The translations under genes were made by a program, and so were the position numbers. From Culex pipiens pallens (taxonomy: Eukaryota > Arthropoda > Insecta > Diptera > Culicidae): 64,000 nucleotides of DNA. Positions 56,501-64,000 of this stretch are shown here, in pieces. Every line of letters begins with the position of its first letter. Within the stretch, counting starts at the first letter, position 1. The stretch spans positions 8,884,207 to 8,948,206 of the forward strand of contig NC_068937.1 in assembly GCF_016801865.2 (NCBI RefSeq). Direction: 5' to 3'. The notes beneath the pieces are model-generated. The model had not been told where the DNA came from, made no database searches, and saw only the letters and a program-made list of their open reading frames with translations.

Positions 56501-57285
56501 TTTAACAGGGTTTTTACTCAATACAAGAAATATGAAAAAATAATATAAGTGGATTTTCCTCCAGATGAATCCAAGTCCGAATCCTGATTTGCTTGAATTG
56601 TTTCCAGTTTTGAGCTACGCTTTTTCAAAATTCTGATATTGGTGATCCAGACCAATGTTCCAGACACAATTGTTTTGAATGATTTTTTCTCTCCAAAAAT
56701 ATTAAATTCTTGTAGGAAATTCAATCATCTCTACTTTTTTTCGGATTAACTGTATCTGAATTTACTAATTCAGAATTCATGTTTTGAATTAGGAAATATT
56801 TGTGCTGAAAAAAGTCGTTGTTTTTCTCCAACGAGCAATTCCCATTGAATGATACTTTTTTTAAAATATTTTTTTTTTGTTTTATAATCTGGCTGAAACT
56901 TTTTGGGTGCTTTCCTGTGCCATTTTGGATCATTGGTTTTTTATATCATACAAATTAGGCAATTTGCCAAAAATGAATTGTGCAAAGAATATGTATCCTT
57001 TGAAGGAATGTTATGATCGATTTGGTGTTTTCAGCCAACTTGTAGGTTTGGATGAAACCGATAAAATGATATAAGGAAAAAAGCAGCAATTTTTTTCGAT
57101 TTCTTTTCATTATTTTAAATTTATTTCCAAGCAAATAATACTATTCCCTATTTAAAACGTTTTATGAGGCATAACATTCCAGCTTTGCAGAAATTTTCAA
57201 AATAAGTTAAAAAAATACCACGCAATGAAAATGATCAAATCATTCTTGACTACATTTTTTTTATGTACATTCAATTTTCCATATT
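56501..57285 (-). repeat. Decayed terminal module of the inverted-repeat family plus AT-rich flank
   Basis: At 56880-57062 the terminal module is present in degraded form ('ggctgaaactttttgggtgc', 'gatcgatttggtgttttcagccaacttgtaggt'). The rest is AT-rich and unassigned. Confidence 0.5.
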
Positions 57286-57960
57286 CGGCTGGTACAAATT
57301 TTATTTAATGTTTTTGTCCCTCGGCTCTGGTAGAGTTCGAGATCTAAATTTCTAGCCAACACAGTAAAACATTGTGTAAATTTTAAGCTGTAATTTCGGA
57401 AGTTTGGATATTACCTTTTTTATGATGTAATTTTACCTACATTCACATTACATTCACATTACATTACATTACATTCACATTACATTACATTCACATTACA
57501 TTGCACATTTTCAGACGTAAAATTACACATTTTTTCTGACATAAAAAATGTACTCCTTCCCAGATGTAATATTACCATGATTAATTTCTGTGTAATTTTC
57601 AAAATTTCTAAACAAAAAGAATCGCAAAATGCTTTATACATCATTGCAGCTATGATACCATAAAATAATTGCAAATTATCATTAAATTGATGAATTTTTT
57701 TCTCAAAACTGTTACGTTTTTTACCGATCTCTGGCTCCTAAATTCAAAATTTGTTAAAATATTAAAAACTCTTTTTGTCAATTGAATAAGCATCATACAT
57801 TTTTTTCTGAATAGTTTTCAATCGAATTTTGATTTTTTTTTTTCTTTAAAAATTTCAATTCTAGTCAATAATTAATTGTTTAGCCCTCTGATTTTTGAGG
57901 ACATTTTGAAGAGGGAGGGGGACAAAAACAAGATATAAAATATTCAATGGCTTTATAGCT
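57286..57960. repeat. Poly-G element family copy split by a MITE
   Basis: The start GGCTGGTACAAATTTTATTT, with 'tttttgtccctcggctctgg', matches 46141-46190. The other end 'gccctctgatttttgaggacattttgaag' with G-rich DNA (57910-57922) matches 47620-47650. The MITE at 57359-57593 interrupts it. Confidence 0.55.
57359..57593. mobile_element. ACACAGTA-end MITE with internal (ACATT)n expansion
   Basis: Ends ACACAGTAAAACATTGTGTA and (reverse complement) ACACAGAAATTAATCATGGT. The interior 'gacgtaaaattacacattttttctgacataaaaaatg' and 'gatgtaatattaccatga' match 11467-11681. A pentanucleotide/hexanucleotide ACATT/ACATTC run at 57437-57505 is an expansion unique to this copy. Confidence 0.65.
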
Positions 57961-58400
57961 ATTTCTAGGTAGTTTTTTGAAAAAGGTAGCAGTTTTTCAA
58001 TTTTTGAAAATATTAGCCATGTTTGCGAGTCTTGAAAACAATATTTTCGAAGGGCTGAGGAATTCTCTGAATTTTGTTTTTGTTTTTTTTTATTAATTTT
58101 TCTGATACGGCCTGTAATTGCGAAGATATGCACAGTTAGAAAAAAAAAAAACGGGAAAATTGAGATTTTCTCAGTGTTGCCCAATTAGCCCACCTCATTT
58201 GTTCTCTGATATCTGGGGAACTCATGGTCCGATTTTCAATGTTTTGTAAAATTAATTCAACAAAAACTATTTAGAATTATATGATCTAACAATACTTTTT
58301 TTTGTCATTTTCAAATGTTGGGTTGATTTATAAAAAAATTAATTGAACAAAATAATTCTAGATAACCTTTTCAAAACAACCAATGCGCCATGGGTTCCCT
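57961..58400 (-). repeat. Fragment of the inverted-repeat family arm
   Basis: 'gcagtttttcaatttttgaaaatattagccatg', 'ttctctgatatctggggaactcatggtccgattttcaatg' and neighbouring text match the arms of 36.0-37.3 kb at low identity. Confidence 0.5.
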
Positions 58401-59200
58401 ATGTACATACGACCTTTTGAAAAAGTAAGCGAGATTTCACAAAATTTTAAAATTTCAGCATTGAAAATCGAACTATTGGATCCAATGCATTGGTTCTCAC
58501 TTTGTAATTTGATAATCATATTAAAAAAAAAAATATTTATTAACTATATTTTTGTGAAATATTTACATTTTCATATCTTTTAATAATTTTTTATTTATCC
58601 CCTAAGGTACTGTCTACAAAGCGATTTACAGCCAAATTTGCCTAATTTTACAATCAGATTGTTGCAGGATTGGGTCCGTAAGTTTGACAACTTTGGAATA
58701 AGAAGACAACAACTTCCTTGGTTGCTGTGCACCCTTAATAGGAAAAAAAACAACGTGAAATTTTGTATAAATTGCCTCAGATATAGTGCAAAAAATTCCA
58801 TGATTCCAAAGAAAATCAATCATAAAAGGTTTTTTTCGTAAATTTCAGTGTAAAAAACACTTTAATTAATTTATTTTGTTTTGTTTACAAAATTGTTCAT
58901 CTTCGAAAAGTGGCAGTTTTCTTCAAAAATAAGACGCCGAAAAAAAATATTTGTGATTTCATAATCCGAAGTGAAATTTTGCCAAGGCCTTCGGATAATC
59001 GAGTCTGGACTGTATTTACAAAAAAAAAAACTTATAATTTTACTAGTTTGGCTCGTTTTTTTTTTCTGACAAAAAGACTATAATAACACATAATATGTAA
59101 ATATATGTTTTTTTTTCAAATGGTTTAGCTAAATTTGGTTCCTAGGGAAATTATGACAAACGACTCAATTTCTAACGTCCTGGATACTTTACTGTTTTCA
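58401..59200. repeat. AT-rich DNA ending in a pogo/Tigger-like terminus
   Basis: From 58401 to about 58880 nothing is recognised. At 58965-59014 the sequence runs 'ttcggataatcgagtctggactgta'. Read inward it is CAGTCCAGACTCGATTATCC next to TA, as in pogo-like elements. Related text occurs at 45130-45214 and 60945-61020. Confidence 0.45.
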
Positions 59201-60330
59201 CTTAGTTCATAAAAAAATAAGTTTGACCACTTAATCTGTGATTCAAAAACAATTACTAAATCATTCCTCTCAACAAGGTCGTGTCTTACGCCTCGTCACT
59301 TTACCAAAAAACCTCAAAATGGTCACCACAGTTGACCAGATTTGTTAGGTTAGGCACCAAAGCAGGCCCCATGGTTCCGATCTGCCCAAATGTGTGCCAA
59401 TAAATTATTCCTTCAAACGAGATGATGATGACTCCAAAACATTCCAGTTTGTACTACTCTAGTTGATAGGCCTACTGAGACTGACTGCCACACACCAGGA
59501 AGAGGAGCGAGTTGGCAATCTGTGTTGACTGCAGTCAAGAGCATCACATTTATAAACATTGTTTTATGAGCCCCATTTTTCCCTCCCTCCCCTCTTGCTT
59601 GCCAACTCTTTCTCTCGAACTCTGAATGTGTGTGTGTTTAAACTAATATTTTGTTTTATGGGGCTTTACGGTTTTCAAAAATAATTAATAACATTTACAC
59701 GCACCCGAGCATCGCCGGCTTGCCCCAGTGTGGGAGGTCTGTTTTGCGCCACCCCGCGTCTCCCCTTCACTTGTCGCCATCCAACAAGTGACCACCAAGT
59801 GCGTGCGTTCGTATGTGTGCCAACCTCGTTTGTACGTGCGCGCTGCAAGTGTTGAGCTAAGAAATAATTCACTGCAATTCATGGTGACCATAATTTAGAG
59901 GGAGATCTATTATCCGGACCCCGTTGCACCCCAATTGACCCACCCGCCGGAAATGCACGCATGTAGTGCGTGTCCTGGTGCTGATCCTTTCGCATGGACA
60001 GGATGTCGGTCTCTGGTGTCGGTGGCACCTCACTCCGCTGCTAGGTCTGGTTCTGGTGTGTGGTTGGTTTTGGCACCGAAAGTCTTGCTCTCGTTCCGGC
60101 CGGCATCATGGCCGACTCTGGCTCTTCATTTCTCGGTCACTACATTATCGGTTTCCTGTTATGGTTAGATTCAATTCCTGTTTTTCGAGGGTCCACTGGG
60201 AACGTGAGGAACGTTGCGAAAAATTGACCGCCAGGCGACAGGGGTGTGGTCAAGGGCTTTACAGGACTAGAAGGTTTGAAGGTGGAAAATTAAAAAAAAA
60301 AGTTTAATAATAAAAACACGACAGTTACTG
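59201..60330. other. Unique GC-richer block, no gene recognised
   Basis: Non-repetitive. It contains 'tccctccctcccctcttgcttgcc' pyrimidine-rich DNA (59581-59604), GTGTGTGTG at about 59628 and a GC-rich part at 59700-60130. The longest + frame, 113 codons at 59966-60307, lacks domain features. Possible regulatory DNA. Confidence 0.3.
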
Positions 60331-60435
60331 AGTCCACCACAAGATCCAAGATGGCGGCCGAAATGACGCTGATTAAATATTTAAAAAAAGCATTTGTTTA
60401 TTTTTAAGGCAGTCAAACAGTCAAATTTCCACACC

Positions 60436-60906
60436 CAAAGGAAAAATATATCTCAAAATCTGCAACATTGGATTTGCTGCAGAAAATGTCACATTTTATA
60501 ACCTTTTTTGCAGCAAGCCCGTAGATCATTTTTGCCCGCGTGTAAAAATTTCAGCGATCTGCAGTTCTCACCAACACATATAATACTGGCCCGTCCCCGA
60601 GCAACACTCCAAAGAGAAGCATATGTTGGTGCTCTTTCACTCACATTTCATCAAGCGTCCATGGCGCGGTGGTAGCGTGTCGGATCAATAATCAAGAAGT
60701 TGGTGGTTCAATCCTCGTTCTGCTAAGTGTTTTTTTTTTTTTGTGAAATACAACCAAAAAGCCGTCGGTAATGTCGATAATTGTTGGTAACGGGCAAAAA
60801 TGTCATACTCCTATGTCGCAAAAAATGCATGAGGACAGATTTTATGCAGATTCTGATATACTTTCATGCCGCCATGCATCACAATCATGCGACTGCCAGT
60901 TGGGTG
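60436..60906 (+). repeat. ~471-bp repeat carrying an internal tRNA-like module, copy 2
   Basis: Forward copy of the unit found in reverse at 17525-17970. It includes 'cactcacatttcatcaagcgtcc', the tRNA-like module and 'aaaagccgtcggtaatgtcg'. It is complete at both ends relative to copy 1. Confidence 0.7.
60655..60725 (+). other. tRNA-like Pol III promoter module (degenerate tRNA)
   Basis: A box TGGCGCGGTGGTAGCG and B box GGTTCAATCCT with about 30 bp between them; differs by one base (aatC vs aacC) from copy 1 in the intervening part. The stems do not close, so it is not a working tRNA. Confidence 0.5.
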
Positions 60907-61290
60907 CAGTCAAAATAAAAAATAGGTATTTTTGTTTGTGATTAGATGATCCAAAGTCCCCTACAAACCTTCGGATATTGGAACTACTTCGGATAATCAG
61001 ATTGGACTGCACGATTTTCTGACAGTTTTTTTTAAATATTCGAGTCAATTTGTGAAAAAACAATGTTTTTTCAAGTCTATTTATTTTGTCCATATTTGAT
61101 CATTTGATTTTGAACTCCTCTTAAGTGGTTTAGAATGGTTAAATCCAAGATGGCGGCCAAAATTGCGGTGTGGAAATATTTAAAAAATGCATTTAGTAAT
61201 TTTTAATGCAATCAACCATTCAAATTTGACTAAAATGGGGTCGCAGAATTCGAACTTCGGATAATCGAAATTTCAGTTCAGTAATTGAAA

Positions 61291-61766
61291 TATTTCAGAT
61301 TGAGCCTTAATGGTATGAAAAAGGCAATACAGGAAAATGTGTTTTAATTCGTTTTTAAACGTATTTTTTCTGTATACTGTACACCCTACAAAAAACATTA
61401 GGATTAATTTCTGTTTTTTTTTTGTACAGCCCCTTCAAATAGCATGCTTTGATTTTTCGTTCTATGATACTTCCCGCTCTCGATGGTTCCTCCAAAATCG
61501 ACACAGAGAGAATCCACCGTATTTGTAATATTTCAGAATGGGTAGAAGAAAAAAAAACAGCTCTGAAAGATGTTTTTTCCAATTTGTTTAAGACGATTCT
61601 GCTTTTATATTTTATAAATTTGTCTTGATTTACCCTTAATTTAATGAAAAGTTGAAATTTTGTTGAGTTGTTTCTTTTGCATTCAGTTCCCAATTCCCGT
61701 GATTTTTTGTTTGTTTTTCCAAAATTTGGAAGAAAAAATCTTTCAATTGTTCTTAAAGCAAATAAG
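61291..61766. other. AT-rich stretch, nothing recognised
   Basis: Short frames only. The right end supplies the target site CAAATAAG of the next element. Confidence 0.45.
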
Positions 61767-62818
61767 TTGGGCGTCCAATTTTCCCGGGTTATGAATTTCC
61801 CGGGAAACGGGAAAAATATTTTTGTGGAATCCCTGGAAATTTTTGAAACAGTTATAAAATCTATGTTTTCAATATATTTGATGTATTTTTCATGCCTTAA
61901 ATCATATAATTATATTTATATAATATTTTCATAATATATTTATATTTACGTATAAATTTACATAATAATAATATTTACATAATATTTATTGGTGATAATC
62001 TACACTTCCATAGACAAAAATTGAAAATGTTTTTTTGTTCTTTGTTGTCCTTTGAAATAACTTAAATTTTTTATCCTATGTTCTACAAATTAATATGTAT
62101 TTTTTAAGTCTTTTATAAATATTTTTCTTTTATATTTTTTTAAATATAGGACATGCCATGAAATTACTGAAAAAAAATCTTTGAAACGGTTTAAAATAAC
62201 AAGAAGCGACAACAAGTAAAATTATACCCGCCAATGTTAATTTTTTGATAATTTTTTAATTTCATGTTTTATATTAAACTTATTTTTCAAATTATCTTTA
62301 AGTTTCTACCACAAACTGGGGTAAATCGGGACTACAGACTGAATAGGTACAGGAGATTTTGGAGCAATAAATTTGGAAATCGCTGTACTATTTGTTTTGT
62401 TCTGATCCTGTTTTACCCGATGTATTTAAAAACATTATGCTAAAAAATGGCTTAAATAGCTGTATTAAATCGATACATATGTGGTGCTTGATGAAAAATA
62501 ATAAAAAAAGATATTTTTTCAAATTTAAATTCATAAACATACGTAAAAATTATACCAATTCTTTTAAAAATATATTAAATGTTTAATTTTAACAATGTTT
62601 CCGAATAAGCCTAATAAATGCTGGTATATGCCGAATACAAATTTTAGTGCTTTCAAATTATTATCGTTAACTAAGTATTCAATTTGTCTTTTATTTCCAC
62701 AACCAAATCTGAATTTCCAGAGCAAAATTTGATTTTTTATTCAATTTCTGAAATTTCCGGGACAAATAAAAAAAATCCCGCGAATTTTGTCCCGGGAATT
62801 CCCGGAATGGACGCACTA
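61767..62818 (-). mobile_element. 1,052-bp hAT-like non-autonomous element, copy 2
   Basis: CAAATAAG is duplicated at 61759-61766 and 62819-62826 (8 bp). Ends TTGGGCGTCCAATTTTCCCG and (reverse complement) TAGTGCGTCCATTCCGGGAA match copy 1 in reverse. Interior matches include 'aaatcgggactacagactgaataggtacaggag' and 'ccacaaccaaatctgaatttcc'. No transposase. Confidence 0.85.
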
Positions 62819-62826
62819 CAAATAAG

Positions 62827-63860
62827 ATATAAGAATGTTACTTCAATCAAAGTTATAAAGAAGATTTCAATAAATTTCAACTAATTGATTTTTATCGTTT
62901 TTTGATTCTATAAATTATTAACCTTAGTTTAATTTACTGAATAATGGACAAAAATAATTTATCAGTAAGATTTAAAATAAAAAAAATTTCCGAATTATAA
63001 GTTTTTAAAATATAATTTTGAAATTTTACTGTGCAAAATTAGCGATGGACTGCACATGTTGTTTTATCTTTGATTAAAAAATAACTGCATAACAAAAAGT
63101 AAAATAATTTTAAAATAATCTGAAAATTTTCTTTGAAAACTCCTGGAATTTTCCAGGATTTTAACTATTTTTTTTAAATCCCCATATCCCGTAAAATGCA
63201 GACCAAATATAGTTTTACTTTTTTGATTTAAATAAAACTTTGTGTACTTTATCTATGACCAAAAAATATATTTTGCATCATTAGTTCATCCATTCAAGTG
63301 AACAATTTTAACAGCTGTCCGTCCATACAAAAATGGTTTTGTGATCACCAAGCCTTCGGCAAAGTTCAATTTATTTTCGTACAAAAAAAAAACAAATTTA
63401 AAAAAACTGGTAAACTTAAGAGTGAATTTTTTTTAAATGAGATTTTCACAGCTTAGGAATTCTCATAAAAATTAGTTGCACTCTAAAATTCAACTATTCT
63501 TTAAATTCGTTTTTTTGTGTACGCTAACAAATTGAATTGCGGACGATTTCTAATTGAGATAAAATCTAGCAGATGTTTTTTTTCTGTTTGTTGTGATTTA
63601 GAATAAATTCACTCCTCCTTTAGGAAGTTTAGTAGTTTTGTTTTCTGAAATAACGAGATTTTGAGGTGTTTTGTTCATTTGTTTTGATGTGTGCAGTGTT
63701 TATTTGCCGAAAAAAGGAAACAATATTAACACGATAAACATTTTATTGTAAAAAAATGTGCATTATTGATCATTGTGAAAGTAATAATGAGTTGTTCGTG
63801 ACCTAAGCAAAGGTAGTGGTTAAGGCAGCGAATGTTTTCAGAAGCGATTTTTTCAACTTT
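62827..63860. repeat. AT-rich DNA with a decayed inverted-repeat-family terminus
   Basis: At 63260-63375 there is a partial module ('gcatcattagttcatcc', 'cagctgtccgtccatacaaaaatgg', 'agccttcggcaaagttc'). The rest shows no coding or structured feature. Confidence 0.5.
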
Positions 63861-63879
63861 GCAAAGGGCAACTGTTTCG

Positions 63880-64000
63880 CCAAGCTACCGTGGCCGTGAG
63901 GTTACGGGTTTTGCCTTGTAAGCGGAAGGTGATGGGTTCGGCTCCTGTCTGGCTCGGAAAAGCCAGATCTCTTCAAAGAGTAAAGAGAGAGGAAAGGCTC
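63880..64000 (+). mobile_element. tRNA-derived SINE head, cut by window end
   Basis: A-box-like GTGGCCGTGAGGTTACGGG, an anticodon-like loop CTTGTAA and B box GGGTTCGGCTCC within 77 bp, followed by body sequence 'aaagccagatctcttcaaagag'. It resembles the head at 32347. The acceptor stem is imperfect, so a SINE is favoured over a tRNA gene. The 3' end lies outside the window. Confidence 0.6.

Larger units (their letters stand above)
60331..61290. repeat. Composite of pogo-like remnants around the tRNA-like repeat
   Basis: CCAAGATGGCGGCC occurs at 60347 and 61146 with the same flanking text ('aaatatttaaaaaa-gcattt', 'ttttaa-gca-tcaa'), indicating two copies of one unit. 'cttcggataatc' pogo-like text lies at 60984 and 61255. 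The 471-bp tRNA-like repeat is inserted between them. Confidence 0.5.

Overview
This is insect nuclear DNA and reads as a repeat-dominated window of a culicine mosquito genome, most likely Culex. That assignment is an inference from AT-rich (about 35% GC) gene-poor sequence, many palindromic MITEs, tRNA-derived SINEs, nested hAT-like insertions, and GC-rich blocks with insect-type splice donors. No bacterial, plasmid or organellar feature is visible. I found no gene with a convincing multi-exon coding structure. Most open frames are chance or repeat-derived.

Layout. 1-3.1 kb: decayed inverted-repeat elements. 3.45-4.9 kb: unique GC-rich block. 5-8.6 kb: AT-rich DNA with MITEs. 8.57-9.43 kb: candidate 5' untranslated exon on + with a strong donor. 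10-20.5 kb: inverted-repeat elements, a short LINE-like retroposon with target-site duplication, a tRNA-like repeat and twin palindromic MITEs. 20.5-21.2 kb: second candidate exon with donor. 21.2-22.5 kb: unique block. 23.2-37.6 kb: a composite repeat locus (below). 38.9-40.15 kb: weak coding candidates on -. 40.5-42.5 kb: unique GC-richer DNA with CGCG palindromes. 44-47.7 kb: MITEs and a hAT-like element nested in another element. 47.75-49 kb: third candidate exon with CT/GAGA-rich promoter-like DNA. 51-54.8 kb: a 1.55 kb palindrome plus a third copy of its arm. 54.9-56.4 and 59.2-60.3 kb: unique blocks. 57-63.4 kb: further nested elements. A tRNA-derived SINE head lies at the right edge.

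The most striking locus is 23.6-35.5 kb. About 9.6 tandem copies of a ~538-bp monomer form an array. Each full monomer carries, on +, a perfect CCAAT box, a TATA box, an initiator 32 bp downstream of the TATA, and then a 7-bp hairpin closed by a GAAA tetraloop. The array is flanked on both sides by copies of a second unit: TATA/Inr promoter, short charged gag-like reading frame, then tandem repeats of exactly 141 bp (47 codons). Two transposons interrupt the array at datable points: a 2,458-bp element with a 2-bp duplication and its own ~226-bp tandem repeats, and a 2,153-bp hAT-like element with an exact 8-bp duplication. The latter itself holds a retroposed insert with a 22-bp duplication and a tRNA-derived SINE. 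A 1.3 kb near-perfect palindrome and ~260-bp inverted modules lie at the edges.

How the parts may work together (inference): the GC-rich blocks with donors at 9433, 21220 and 48990, all on +, could be alternative first exons of one large gene whose coding exons lie beyond the window, with repeat-filled introns. The promoter-bearing array and the long palindromes are plausible sources of repetitive non-coding RNA, piRNA or hairpin-derived siRNA. Nothing here proves expression.
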